Positions 9,092 to 18,204 are shown, counted from the stretch's first letter. The stretch: 64,000 nucleotides of DNA from Marinirhabdus sp963799365 (GCA_963799365.1 CAWCWV010000015.1:372001-436000); one strand, 5' to 3'. Made by a program: numbers and translations. The notes: generated from the sequence alone by a model not told the origin.

Positions 9092-10315
9092 TTATTCTGT
9101 GCTTGCAGCTTGTGCTACTGTAAATGAAAACTTAGCTGCAATAGCTTCTGAAACAGCATCCAAGGTCGCAGGAGTTACATTCCAAAGGCCATTTGCGCCA
9201 TCGGTCATCATACTATTTATAAGACCGTCTACTTCACTTCTGCTGAATAATGACGTTTCATTAATGTTGTCTCTTGTAAACCGAAGGCTATATACAAAAC
9301 CATATGCTTCAGAAAGGTCATGAAACGCACCTCCTAGATCGCTATTTTCAATGGCAGTCTTGCCATTTTGAAGGTAATAGATTCCGCGTATTGCAATAAC
9401 TTCTGAAATTTTTTGACGAATAATAGCCGCTTGTGCATCACGTACTTCATAATTTTTTGCAACAATGGCGGCTCTTCCTAGTTTGAAAGCGTTGTAAATA
9501 GCTGTTGCGATTCCGTCAAAATCTGAATCATCATTTACCCGTCCTACATATTCATTCAAAAAATTATCATCTTCTCCAAGGGTTGTTAAAGGTGCAGCAG
9601 GATTGATACTTTTACCAAACAAATATCCATACGCCTCATCCCATTTGTGCTCCATAGTTGTATATGGTTTATCTGCTTCAGTTATAGTATTGTTGTTGTT
9701 CTCCTGGTTGTCGGCTTCATCTAAAACGGCTGTACTTAAATAGTTGTTAAGTATTTGGTCTACCATTAATGCTCCAATCAAACCCTTTGCGAATGTTTGG
9801 TTCATTTCCAGCCCTTTTCCAGTTACGTATCTGGTTGAAGAACCATCTGCAATTTGTCCTGCGATTCCAGGTGCCGCATTTACATTTTGATTTGGAAATA
9901 CTTCATTAATTTGTGTTGAGATATACCCATCGAACGTAGCTTTTATGGAGGAAGCTTCTGTAGTATTTGCTCCAAAAAAGTCTTTAGAAGCAGCTACTTT
10001 ACTTCTCACACTCTTATCCGATGCATTGAGGTTGGGATCACTAAAATCTTCAGCTCCTTCCACATGAGCAAACATATTTTGAAGAGAGGTTTCAGTAGCG
10101 GTGTCAAAATTTTTAAAAGCTTCTAAAATTTCTTCAGCCATTAAAATCCTTGTTGTTTGGCCACTAAAAGATACTGTAGAACTTCCTGCACGTTCGAACG
10201 TATAGGTTGCAGGTGCCTCAACATTTGTTGAAATAGGACTTCCAGCATCATCATCTGAAGAACAAGAAGTACATACAGCCAAGGCTAATACTGCGGGAAT
10301 TATAAACTTTTTCAT
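9092..10315 (-). CDS. DUF4856 domain lipoprotein
   Basis: 407 residues with a lipoprotein signal peptide (lipobox Cys18, followed by Ser-Ser-Asp-Asp-Asp). The mature region begins with the TYTFERAGSSTVSFSGQTTR strand typical of DUF4856 and continues as a helical protein. DUF4856 proteins are found beside imelysin genes in marine Bacteroidota; their function is not established. The arrangement suggests a surface or periplasmic ligand-binding partner of the imelysin and TonB receptor. It has its own promoter box 45 bases upstream. Confidence 0.88.
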   Translation of the reverse strand: MKKFIIPAVLALAVCTSCSSDDDAGSPISTNVEAPATYTFERAGSSTVSFSGQTTRILMAEEILEAFKNFDTATETSLQNMFAHVEGAEDFSDPNLNASDKSVRSKVAASKDFFGANTTEASSIKATFDGYISTQINEVFPNQNVNAAPGIAGQIADGSSTRYVTGKGLEMNQTFAKGLIGALMVDQILNNYLSTAVLDEADNQENNNNTITEADKPYTTMEHKWDEAYGYLFGKSINPAAPLTTLGEDDNFLNEYVGRVNDDSDFDGIATAIYNAFKLGRAAIVAKNYEVRDAQAAIIRQKISEVIAIRGIYYLQNGKTAIENSDLGGAFHDLSEAYGFVYSLRFTRDNINETSLFSRSEVDGLINSMMTDGANGLWNVTPATLDAVSEAIAAKFSFTVAQAASTE

Positions 10316-10360
10316 ATTAATTTTATTTAGACTGAATATAAATAGGTGATTATTTCAGTG

Positions 10361-10368
10361 CAAAAATA
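10361..10368 (-). promoter_or_regulatory. -7 promoter box (TATTTTTG) for the DUF4856 gene
   Basis: Exact TAnnTTTG match followed by CA on the minus strand, 45 bases upstream of the DUF4856 start codon. Probably the main promoter of the iron-type uptake locus. Confidence 0.5.
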
Positions 10369-10428
10369 AAAAGCAAAATGAAAACAAACAAGCTTATTTA
10401 GATTAAATTTAAATAAAAATAAGATTTT

Positions 10429-10908
10429 TTAATCGTTAAGAGAAATTTCTAATGTTTCCTTGTATTTAAGTCTCGTTAAACCAGCCCATTGTAAAATAAG
10501 CTTAGTATCATCTTCTGAAAGATCTCCATGTAACCAAGTATAAGAATCTAGTGGCATCTCCCCTTCTTCTACAAATTCTATCAATTCTTCTAGTTTGTGG
10601 TCTTTCTTTTTAGGTGAATATGTGCTCCATTCAGATACGTTAAAATGTCCTTTCCCGTGTTCAATATGTTCGTCAAGCCAAAATGAAATTGGCGCAATTT
10701 CAGCATACCAGGGATATTGTGTTTGATTGCTGTGACAATCGTAGCAGTTATTTTTTAATAGTTCAGCAACTTGAGGGCTGGGCACTGTTTCCTTTTCAAA
10801 AGCCATGACGCTTTCGTAACCACCGTTATTTTTCTCTGGTCGTATAAATTGAATAATAACTAAGGCTGCCAAAGCCAAAAATAAAAAATAACGTACAAAT
10901 TTGTTCAT
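10429..10908 (-). CDS. Haem-binding domain protein (single CxxCH)
   Basis: 159 residues: one N-terminal membrane anchor or signal (about 7-24) and a Haem_bd-type domain with a CYDCH motif at residues 55-59, followed by the NQTQYPWYAEIAP(I)SFWL stretch normal for this family. It should be a periplasmic or membrane-attached c-type haem protein. It lies upstream of the DUF4856/imelysin genes and may belong to the same iron/redox function, or be an independent small cytochrome; it has its own promoter box. Confidence 0.88.
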   Translation of the reverse strand: MNKFVRYFLFLALAALVIIQFIRPEKNNGGYESVMAFEKETVPSPQVAELLKNNCYDCHSNQTQYPWYAEIAPISFWLDEHIEHGKGHFNVSEWSTYSPKKKDHKLEELIEFVEEGEMPLDSYTWLHGDLSEDDTKLILQWAGLTRLKYKETLEISLND

Positions 10909-10928
10909 AGTGATTGGTTTTATGCTTA

Positions 10929-10936
10929 CAAAAGTA
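10929..10936 (-). promoter_or_regulatory. -7 promoter box (TACTTTTG) for the haem-binding protein gene
   Basis: Exact TAnnTTTG match on the minus strand, 20 bases upstream of the start codon. Confidence 0.45.
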
Positions 10937-10975
10937 AATATTATTTAGAACAATTCTAATTAATTTGAGAGCTTC

Positions 10976-12553
10976 TTAATCTTTTGATTTCAAAAAATTT
11001 ATCACAGCCTTTCTAATGTCGCCCGTCATTTCATTTTCTGATGGCTTATAGACTTCTAAAATACCCTCATTTTCTGGAGTTAAAAAAGGGATGTCAAAAC
11101 CCTTCAACAAAAAATCACTTACAGCAGCGGTATAAATTTTATCATCTTCAATAGGACTTCCATTTAATAACCAAGGACCTTCAATAAATTTCTTGGCGAC
11201 GGACATACGTTGTAAATAAGCACCTGTACCTGCTTTGGATTCTCCATAATCAAATATTTCTTTCAGCAAACTTCCTTTGAGTTTTATTTTATAGACACTT
11301 CCGCCAAAGGGCAACACCCTAAAAATATCCAGACTCGTTATATCACCTTCCAGCATATCATCTAATCTAAAAGAACCCCCATTTACAAAAACCAGATCTA
11401 CTTCGCCTTTATACCCATATGCCATTCCTTTTGTAATAAGGCTACCTAGGTAGGTTTGCATGCTTCTATTGGCGGTATCGGTTCCATCCAGTGGAGTTGT
11501 TGCCTTATAAATAACCTCATAAGGATTAGATATTACTTCTTTAATTTTTTCATCCAGAATACTATTCCATTTATCAACAACCGTCTTTACCTTTGGAGAA
11601 GATGCAATTTTGTTGGTGATAGGAATTAATTCTGAATTAATTATCAAATTTTTAGTGTTCATCGTATACGTAAACGTATGCACATACACGGTCTTGGCAT
11701 TAGCATCTGCTTTGACGATGTTTGTATTGTTCACAGATACCATCATAGCATTATGCTCGTGTCCACCCATTATTAGGGGTACTTGGGGAAGTGCATTTGC
11801 CACCTCAATATCTTGTGCAAGCGTTAAATGTGTGAGTCCTAGAATAACTTCGGCTTTTTGGGCTTCTAGCGTTAGAAAAGCGGTATTAGCTTCTACTAAG
11901 TAGTCACTGTAATAAACATAATCCTGCGGATTAGAATCTAAAGTAACACTAAACAAACCCACTGTAAGTGCTGTGGTATCTGCATTTTTGATCTGAAGTG
12001 TGTAGGTATCCGGAACTCTAATTGAGTCGCTATTTTTAATTGTATAAAAACTTGTAGGTCCTTCTTCAGTTTGCTGAAAAACATTGGCCGATGTCCAGGC
12101 AAATTCAGATTCATTTAACCGTTTTTGAAGATCTTCTGGTTTTAAATCGAATTCATGATTCCCAAAAGTTACCAAATCCACTTCCATAGCATTCATTACC
12201 TCTATCATGTGTTTTCCCCGAATGCCTTCTCCATTTACTTTAATAGTTCCTAGTAGTGACGGATTCAAAAAATCCCCAGCCATAACTAAAAAAGTATTTG
12301 GGTTTTCTGCTTTTATAGAGTCCACGACATGTGCAACACGTGCCAAACCACCAAATTTACCACCACTCAAAGGCGCTATTTCGTATACATCGTTCATTTG
12401 GACAATCTTAAAAACTATATTGGTGTCTTTAGCTTTTGTGATTGGTGATGGAGTTTTACAGCTAACGCATAGAAGAAAGAGAAGAGAAAAGAGAAAAGAG
12501 ACGCTCTTCAACAAACTTTTAGAAAATGGTTTCAATTTCGGTTTCATTTTCAT
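10976..12553 (-). CDS. Metallophosphatase/5'-nucleotidase-family lipoprotein
   Basis: 525 residues. The N-terminus is a long lipoprotein signal (hydrophobic 17-30, lipobox Cys32). The metallophosphoesterase domain shows MNDVYE (53-58), GDFLNPS (93-99), GNHEFD (131-136) and GGHEHN (263-268), the metal-binding blocks of the UshA family, and a C-terminal 5'-nucleotidase substrate domain follows from about 350 (FVNGGSFR, RVLPFGG). It probably releases phosphate from nucleotides or related esters at the cell surface. The usual first block D-x-H is replaced by MNDVYE, which is common in this bacterial subgroup. The gene for HMG-CoA lyase ends 11 bases upstream. Confidence 0.88.
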   Translation of the reverse strand: MKMKPKLKPFSKSLLKSVSFLFSLLFLLCVSCKTPSPITKAKDTNIVFKIVQMNDVYEIAPLSGGKFGGLARVAHVVDSIKAENPNTFLVMAGDFLNPSLLGTIKVNGEGIRGKHMIEVMNAMEVDLVTFGNHEFDLKPEDLQKRLNESEFAWTSANVFQQTEEGPTSFYTIKNSDSIRVPDTYTLQIKNADTTALTVGLFSVTLDSNPQDYVYYSDYLVEANTAFLTLEAQKAEVILGLTHLTLAQDIEVANALPQVPLIMGGHEHNAMMVSVNNTNIVKADANAKTVYVHTFTYTMNTKNLIINSELIPITNKIASSPKVKTVVDKWNSILDEKIKEVISNPYEVIYKATTPLDGTDTANRSMQTYLGSLITKGMAYGYKGEVDLVFVNGGSFRLDDMLEGDITSLDIFRVLPFGGSVYKIKLKGSLLKEIFDYGESKAGTGAYLQRMSVAKKFIEGPWLLNGSPIEDDKIYTAAVSDFLLKGFDIPFLTPENEGILEVYKPSENEMTGDIRKAVINFLKSKD

Positions 12554-12564
12554 CTTCAGTTTCG

Positions 12565-13428
12565 TTAGTGGTATTTACTGAAAATTTTAGTGGCTTCATT
12601 ATGAGAACTCTCAAAGGACATTGGGTTGATGTTAGTATCTATCTTTTCAGCAGTAAAAAAACTGAGCATTTTTTCGGTAGGCATGTTTCCAGTGAGTTCA
12701 TCTTTTGCCATGGGGCAACCTCCAAAACCTTGTATAGCGCCATCAAATCTTCTACATCCAGATGTATAAGCTGCTTGTATTTTCTCATGCCACGCCGTTG
12801 GAGTAGTATGCAAATGCGCTCCAAATTCTATTTGAGGATAGGCAGGTATTAAATCTTTAAATAAATACTTAATAATTTCTGGTGTAGACGTTCCCACAGT
12901 ATCACTCAAAGATAAAATAGTAACCCCCATTTTTGCTAATTTCTCCGCCCACTCACCAACTATCTCTACATTCCATGGATCTCCATATGGGTTTCCAAAA
13001 CCCATAGAAAGATAGGTGACTACTTCTTTGTTCTGAATAGCCGCCAGTTCTAAAATTTCCTGCAACACTTCAATAGATTCTGCGATAGTTTTATGCGTAT
13101 TACGCATTTGGAAATTCTCCGAAATTGAAAATGGATAGCCCAGATATTGAATTTCAGGATGTAACAAAGCTGCTTCTGCACCTCTTACATTGGCTACTAT
13201 AGCTAGTAATTTGCTTTCGGTGACAGATAAATCTAACTTACTTAAAACTTCAGCAGTATCCGTCATTTGCGGGATAGCTTTAGGCGACACAAAGCTTCCA
13301 AAGTCTATGGTGTCAAACCCACAGCGGAGTAAAGATTGGATATATTGTACCTTCTGTTCAGTAGGAATCCAGTCTTTAATGCCTTGCATAGCATCCCTTG
13401 GACATTCTATAATTTTTACGTTTTGCAT
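12565..13428 (-). CDS. Hydroxymethylglutaryl-CoA lyase
   Basis: Cleaves HMG-CoA to acetoacetate and acetyl-CoA in leucine degradation. The 287-residue product is a TIM-barrel of the HMGL family: VKIIECPRDAMQG at the N-terminus (usual form V-E-V-G-P-R-D-G), the barrel metal-binding His pair in the GAHLHTTP segment, and GGCPMAKDELTGNMPTE with the catalytic Cys loop near the C-terminus. The ATG at 13428 is preferred over a TTG 9 bases upstream because the family starts there. A TATCTTTG box ends only 7 bases before this ATG, so the transcript may be leaderless. Confidence 0.92.
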   Translation of the reverse strand: MQNVKIIECPRDAMQGIKDWIPTEQKVQYIQSLLRCGFDTIDFGSFVSPKAIPQMTDTAEVLSKLDLSVTESKLLAIVANVRGAEAALLHPEIQYLGYPFSISENFQMRNTHKTIAESIEVLQEILELAAIQNKEVVTYLSMGFGNPYGDPWNVEIVGEWAEKLAKMGVTILSLSDTVGTSTPEIIKYLFKDLIPAYPQIEFGAHLHTTPTAWHEKIQAAYTSGCRRFDGAIQGFGGCPMAKDELTGNMPTEKMLSFFTAEKIDTNINPMSFESSHNEATKIFSKYH

Positions 13429-13434
13429 TACTTT

Positions 13435-13442
13435 CAAAGATA
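13435..13442 (-). promoter_or_regulatory. -7 promoter box (TATCTTTG) very close to the HMG-CoA lyase start
   Basis: TAnnTTTG match on the minus strand ending 7 bases before the preferred ATG. If real, transcription would start at or next to the start codon and give a leaderless mRNA. Confidence 0.35.
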
Positions 13443-13529
13443 GTATTTGAAGTACAATTTACGATGTATGAATTACGATTTTCTGAAATTTAAAACTATA
13501 AAAAAGATGAATGACTTTTTAATAAATCT

Positions 13530-13604
13530 TTTTTAGCACGAGCTTCCCGTCCTTTACATCCATAGTATAGTACGCACTGCTGTCAATTAAATAATTGATG
13601 AAAT
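13530..13604 (-). other. Possible gene-tail remnant downstream of the LysE gene
   Basis: Minus-strand frame overlapping the LysE stop region reads a protein-like tail of about 25 residues (YLIDSSAYYTMDVKDGKLVL followed by KKIY and a stop) with no plausible start. It may be the leftover C-terminus of a deleted gene. Weak evidence. Confidence 0.25.
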
Positions 13605-14219
13605 TTATAAAAATATAAACAATGCAATTCCAACAAAAACAATAATCTGCAACCACTTTAATACTAAACCTACCCCTTCATGATTTTTTAAATAGGTTGA
13701 AATACTTCCAGCTAACAATGCAATACTGCTGAAAACTATAAAAGAAACTATCATAAAAACCCCTCCTAAAATAAAAAACTGACCCGCTGTTCCTTCCGAA
13801 GCATTCCATAGAAAAGCTGGGAAAAAAGCGATAAAGAAGAGCATCACTTTTGGATTTACCAAATTCATAAAAACGCCAATTTTAAAATATTGCCAGTTGG
13901 ATTTTTTTAGTGAACTGTCTTTAGTAACTAGTATTGTAGCATCTGCCCTAAAAACTGTGTACGCCAAATAGAGCAAATATGCAGCGCCAATACACTTTAT
14001 AATAAAAAAGAGCAAAGGAGAAGCCGTAATCAATGCTGAAACACCAAACGCCAGCAATGCCGTATGTACAATACAACCACTAATTAACCCAGCAACTGTA
14101 GCGATGCCACTTTTGCTGCCGTGTGCTAATGATTGGGTGAGTACGTAAATATTATCGGGTCCTGGCGAAATTGCTAATAGCAGTGTAGCAAGGGAAAAAG
14201 ATAATAAAATTTCAACCAT
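13605..14219 (-). CDS. LysE-family amino-acid exporter
   Basis: 204 residues, nearly all hydrophobic, with about six membrane segments. The N-terminal SPGPDN(I)YVL motif after the first helix is the hallmark of the LysE/RhtB family. It should export an amino acid or related metabolite across the inner membrane; the substrate cannot be told from sequence. Single gene, divergent from the spondin-domain gene. Confidence 0.9.
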   Translation of the reverse strand: MVEILLSFSLATLLLAISPGPDNIYVLTQSLAHGSKSGIATVAGLISGCIVHTALLAFGVSALITASPLLFFIIKCIGAAYLLYLAYTVFRADATILVTKDSSLKKSNWQYFKIGVFMNLVNPKVMLFFIAFFPAFLWNASEGTAGQFFILGGVFMIVSFIVFSSIALLAGSISTYLKNHEGVGLVLKWLQIIVFVGIALFIFL

Positions 14220-14285
14220 AAATTTTAATAAACTAATGAAAGGAACGATATTTGTTATCGACTCTATGAAAGTAAATCAAATTTT

Positions 14286-15197
14286 ATGAAAAAAAATACA
14301 CTTTTAGTTCTCTTTTCAATTTTAATATTTGTTACAGGTTTTTCACAGTCTAAAGCTACTTATTCGGTAGTGTTTGAGAGTACTTGGTCGCAAGCAACGC
14401 ATCCACACAACAGTGGAGATTTACCAAATAACGCACATTGGTCTAAACTAGTTGGTGCTACCCATAATGATCAAATTACTTTTTGGGAACTAAATAGTAT
14501 TGCCTCACCAGGTATTGAAGCTGTTGCTGAACAAGGTAGCAATAGTACATTTTTTACTGAAATAAATGCAGCTATATCTGCTAATAACGCTAATAACCTA
14601 TTGGACGGTCCTAGTTTAGCAAGTCCCGCAGGAGAAATGGTTATCAACAATATTGAAACCACTACAGACTTTCCAATGCTCACCTTAGTAAGTATGATTG
14701 CCCCAAGTCCAGATTGGATGATTGCGGTAAATAGCATTGAACTTACTGACCCTTTTGGCGAATGGCAAGAAAGTATCGTAATAGATCTTTACCCGATTGA
14801 TGCTGGTACCGATAGTGGTACCGATTACACATCGCCCAACTTGGATACAAATCCAAAAGAAAATATTACGAACGCTCAAGGAATACCACCATTTTCAAAT
14901 GAAAAAATTGGAACGTTAACCATAACTTTAGAAGGTATTTTAGGAGTTAATAATACCCAAACCACAAAACTGAAATTATTCCCAAATCCAACAAAAGGAG
15001 AGGTGACTATATCTCTTAACAACGGTATTAAAATAATTGAAGTTTATGATGTTCTTGGGAAAAAAGTAATGGGTGTGAATACTCAAAATGCATTGACGCA
15101 CACGCTGAATCTGCAATCATTATCCAACGGAGTTTATATCGCGCAAATTACTGACAGTAAAAACAATAAGTTAGTGAAGAAGATAATTAAGCAGTAA
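14286..15197 (+). CDS. Secreted spondin-domain protein with T9SS sorting domain
   Basis: 303 residues. A signal peptide (1-20) is followed by a spondin_N-like domain at about 23-220 (ATYSVVFESTWS, HPHNSGDLPNNAHWS, PSPDWMIAVNSIEL blocks), then a type A Por secretion (T9SS) C-terminal domain from about 228 (LFPNPTKGEVTI ... VLGKKV ... LSNGVYI ... KLVKKIIKQ). It should cross the inner membrane by Sec and the outer membrane by T9SS and be anchored or released at the surface. Spondin_N is known from extracellular matrix proteins of animals; its bacterial role is unclear, possibly adhesion. Its last 11 bases overlap the convergent pyrD gene. Confidence 0.9.
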   Translation: MKKNTLLVLFSILIFVTGFSQSKATYSVVFESTWSQATHPHNSGDLPNNAHWSKLVGATHNDQITFWELNSIASPGIEAVAEQGSNSTFFTEINAAISANNANNLLDGPSLASPAGEMVINNIETTTDFPMLTLVSMIAPSPDWMIAVNSIELTDPFGEWQESIVIDLYPIDAGTDSGTDYTSPNLDTNPKENITNAQGIPPFSNEKIGTLTITLEGILGVNNTQTTKLKLFPNPTKGEVTISLNNGIKIIEVYDVLGKKVMGVNTQNALTHTLNLQSLSNGVYIAQITDSKNNKLVKKIIKQ

Positions 15198-16218
15198 GTA
15201 ACGCCTTGTTAATTTTAGTGATCAAAGAAGGTCCTTCATAAATAAAGCCGGTATACAATTGAATCAAACTTGCGCCGGCTTTAATTTTTTCCAGCGCGTC
15301 CTCAGCAGAATGTATGCCTCCTACTCCAATAATAGGAAAAGCACGGTTACTTTTTTCTGAAAGGAAGCGAATTACTTCGGTAGAACGATTTGCTAAGGGT
15401 TTTCCACTTAAACCACCTGTCTCTATGCTTTTTTCAGACTGCAAACCTTCTCTAGAAATAGTAGTATTTGTGGCAATTACGCCATCAATCTTAGTTTCAG
15501 CAACAATAGCAATAATATCCAACAACTGCTCATTGGTTAAATCTGGCGCAATTTTGAGGAGAATTGGTTTAGAATTTGGCTTTTTGGTATTTGAAGATTT
15601 CAAAACTTTTAAAAGCTTTGTGAGCGGCTCTTTATCCTGAAGCGCTCTTAGGTTAGGGGTATTAGGAGAACTTACATTCACCACAAAATAATCTACATAC
15701 TCAAACAACGCTTCAAAACAAATTAGATAATCATTTACTGCCTCTTCGTTAGTAGTCACTTTGTTTTTTCCTATGTTTCCACCAATTAAAACGTGTCCTT
15801 TTTCTCCTGGCTTTGGATTTTTCTTTAGCCTTGCAACAGCCTCAGCAACGCCCCCATTATTGAAGCCCATTCGGTTTATAATAGCATTGTCCTCTTTCAA
15901 TCTAAACAAACGCTTCTTTGGATTTCCTTCTTGTGGCTTTGGAGTAACAGTACCGATTTCAATAAAACCAAAACCAAAATTTGCGAGTTCCTTATACAAT
16001 TTTGCATCTTTATCGAACCCAGCTGCCAATCCAACAGGATTTGGAAACGTTAATCCAAATAAATTTCGTTCTAAGCGTTTGTCCGTTTTTTTATAAATAG
16101 CTCGAAAAAGACTTGCAAAACCTAACTTGTGAAGATTTCGAACCATCTTAAATGTAAAATAATGCACTTTTTCAGGATCTGAAATAAATAACAAGGGGCG
16201 GAGAAAAGATTTGTACAT
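15187..16218 (-). CDS. pyrD: Dihydroorotate dehydrogenase (quinone), class 2
   Basis: Oxidises dihydroorotate to orotate in pyrimidine synthesis, passing electrons to quinone at the inner membrane. 343 residues, normal for class 2, with the N-terminal membrane-associated helices (about 1-40), then LFGLTFPNPVGLAAGFDKDA, the FGFIEIGTVTPKPQ(E)GNP strand, FVVNVSSPNTPNLR (active-site region with the class 2 Ser) and C-terminal FMN phosphate loops IGVGGI and GASLIQLYTG. The tail overlaps the convergent spondin gene by 11 bases. A TATTTTTG box lies 17 bases upstream of the ATG. Confidence 0.97.
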   Translation of the reverse strand: MYKSFLRPLLFISDPEKVHYFTFKMVRNLHKLGFASLFRAIYKKTDKRLERNLFGLTFPNPVGLAAGFDKDAKLYKELANFGFGFIEIGTVTPKPQEGNPKKRLFRLKEDNAIINRMGFNNGGVAEAVARLKKNPKPGEKGHVLIGGNIGKNKVTTNEEAVNDYLICFEALFEYVDYFVVNVSSPNTPNLRALQDKEPLTKLLKVLKSSNTKKPNSKPILLKIAPDLTNEQLLDIIAIVAETKIDGVIATNTTISREGLQSEKSIETGGLSGKPLANRSTEVIRFLSEKSNRAFPIIGVGGIHSAEDALEKIKAGASLIQLYTGFIYEGPSLITKINKALLTA

Positions 16219-16235
16219 GCTAGAATATTGTTCTG

Positions 16236-16243
16236 CAAAAATA
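16236..16243 (-). promoter_or_regulatory. -7 promoter box (TATTTTTG) for pyrD
   Basis: Exact TAnnTTTG match followed by CA on the minus strand, 17 bases upstream of the pyrD start codon. Confidence 0.5.
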
Positions 16244-16304
16244 GTATTAAAACCATTAAAAATGTTTCGGTTATTCCGTTAATTTGTAATGAAATTTTGA
16301 AGCT

Positions 16305-17543
16305 ATGATAGATAAACAACACTTAATTAACAGATTTATAAGTTACGTAACCGTAGATACCGAAAGTGATCCAGAAAGTGACTCTACCCCCAGTACGGCA
16401 AAGCAGTGGGATCTTGCTAACGCTCTTGTAGAAGAGTTGAAAGCGATAGGACTCCAAGAAGTAACTATAGACGAAAATGCCTATATCATGGCTACACTTC
16501 CGTCCAACATAGAAGAAGAAGTTCCTGTAATTGGTTTTGTTTCTCACTTTGATACTACGCCAGATTTTACAGGTGCTAATGTAAAGCCACAAATTATCGA
16601 AAATTATGATGGTGGTGATATAGTTTTAAATGAAGCTGAGAACATTGTGCTGTCTCCTAAAGATTTTGACGATTTACTCCAATACAAAGGTCAAACACTT
16701 ATCACTACAGATGGCACTACCCTTTTGGGGGCAGACGATAAGGCAGGTATCGCTGAAATAGTTTCGGCAATGGAATATCTAGTGCAACATCCAGAATTAA
16801 AGCACGGGAAAATTAGAGTTGGATTTACTCCAGATGAAGAAATTGGTCGTGGTGCTCATAAATTTGATGTTAAAAAGTTTGGTGCAGATTGGGCGTATAC
16901 TATGGATGGCAGCCAAATTGGGGAACTGGAATATGAGAATTTTAATGCCGCAGGAGCCGTAGTTACGGTAAAAGGTAAAATTGTACATCCAGGCTATGCC
17001 AAAGGGAAAATGGTGAATAGTATGTATATAGCAACAGACTATATTAACTCACTCCCAAGAATGGAAACTCCGGAGCATACTGAAGACCGCCAAGGCTTCT
17101 TTCACCTATACAGCATACACGGTGAAGTTGACGGAACCAAGCTACAATACATTATTAGAGATCATGACAAAGGCCATTTTGAAGCGAGGAAAGAGATGAT
17201 GGTAAAATTGGCAACTGAGCTAAATACACAATTTGAAAAAGAAATAATCACGATTGAAATTAAAGATCAATATTTCAACATGAGGGAAAAGATTGAACCT
17301 GTAATGCATATTGTTGCTATTGCTGAAGAAGCCATGAAACAAGCAGGAATAAAGCCACTTATTAAACCCATTCGCGGCGGTACTGATGGCTCCCAATTGA
17401 GTTTTATGGGACTTCCATGCCCTAACATTTTTGCAGGTGGACATAATTTTCACGGACGTTATGAATATGTTCCAGTAGAAAGCATGCTAAAGGCTATTGA
17501 AGTGATTGTGAATATCGCTAAGTTAGTACCATTGAAACAATAA
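16305..17543 (+). CDS. pepT: Peptidase T (tripeptide aminopeptidase)
   Basis: 412 residues, M20B family. Zinc ligands and active-site residues are visible: His81 and Asp83 (SHFDTTPDF), Asp144 (GADDKAG), Glu178/Glu179 (PDEEIGRG), and the C-terminal GGTDGS and FAGGHNFHG blocks. It removes N-terminal residues from tripeptides in the cytosol. Transcribed away from pyrD. Confidence 0.97.
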   Translation: MIDKQHLINRFISYVTVDTESDPESDSTPSTAKQWDLANALVEELKAIGLQEVTIDENAYIMATLPSNIEEEVPVIGFVSHFDTTPDFTGANVKPQIIENYDGGDIVLNEAENIVLSPKDFDDLLQYKGQTLITTDGTTLLGADDKAGIAEIVSAMEYLVQHPELKHGKIRVGFTPDEEIGRGAHKFDVKKFGADWAYTMDGSQIGELEYENFNAAGAVVTVKGKIVHPGYAKGKMVNSMYIATDYINSLPRMETPEHTEDRQGFFHLYSIHGEVDGTKLQYIIRDHDKGHFEARKEMMVKLATELNTQFEKEIITIEIKDQYFNMREKIEPVMHIVAIAEEAMKQAGIKPLIKPIRGGTDGSQLSFMGLPCPNIFAGGHNFHGRYEYVPVESMLKAIEVIVNIAKLVPLKQ

Positions 17544-17594
17544 AGAATAATTACCAGACGTTGTCAATGAAAACATAATAAACCTTATCTGATT

Positions 17595-18158
17595 ATGAAA
17601 AAAACACTTTTAACCTTACTGTACTTATGTGCTATTGCCGTAAATGCACAGGAAGATACAAATGAAACTATTTCAAAATTAAATAGCAAACATGAACTAA
17701 GGTTAGACGGATTGGAAGCACTGGCCATACCTAATATTGAGATTAATTACGAATATGTGATTAGTAAATATTCTGGTGCAGGTGCAGCCATAAGCATAAG
17801 CCTTGACAGTGATAGTTTTGATCAATATCAAAAATTTGCCTTTACTCCTTATTATCGTCAGTATTTCCTGAATAAAAAAGAATATGGTGCTCGAGGGTTA
17901 TTTGTGGAAGGAATGTTACAATTTGCAAGTGGAGAAGATTATGACGACTTTTTGGAAGAAGTATCTCCAGGTGTCTTTAGGGACACTGATAGGGGTAACT
18001 GGTTTAATTTTGGACCAGGTTTAGCTATTGGTCAAAAATGGGTTAGCAACAATGGCTTTGTTTTTGAATTGAGTGGTGGTGCTGGAAGATATCTTTTAGA
18101 CACCAACAGTCCTGACGCCTTTTTTAGAGGTGGAGTTTTAGTTGGTTATAGATTTTAA
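17595..18158 (+). CDS. Outer-membrane beta-barrel-like hypothetical protein
   Basis: 187 residues with a signal peptide cut after about residue 18 (NAQ). The rest alternates hydrophobic and polar residues in beta strands with Gly/aromatic girdles and ends in a terminal Phe (GYRF), as expected for a small eight-stranded outer-membrane barrel. It resembles DUF3575-type or similar porin-like proteins but I cannot name a family. It lies 51 bases after pepT and is closed by a strong bidirectional terminator. Confidence 0.75.
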   Translation: MKKTLLTLLYLCAIAVNAQEDTNETISKLNSKHELRLDGLEALAIPNIEINYEYVISKYSGAGAAISISLDSDSFDQYQKFAFTPYYRQYFLNKKEYGARGLFVEGMLQFASGEDYDDFLEEVSPGVFRDTDRGNWFNFGPGLAIGQKWVSNNGFVFELSGGAGRYLLDTNSPDAFFRGGVLVGYRF

Positions 18159-18170
18159 AATTTAAGCATA

Positions 18171-18204
18171 AAAAAACCTCGCAATCTTCATTGCGAGGTT
18201 TTTT
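18171..18204. terminator. Bidirectional rho-independent terminator
   Basis: Inverted repeat AAAAAACCTCGCAA / TTGCGAGGTTTTTT with a six-base loop between convergent genes: the beta-barrel protein (+) and yajC (-). A-tract and T-tract on both sides allow termination in both directions. Confidence 0.9.

Noticed and set aside
12207..12852. Overlapping + strand ORFs near 12.2-12.9 kb
   Set aside because: Shadows of the metallophosphatase and HMG-CoA lyase genes on the minus strand.
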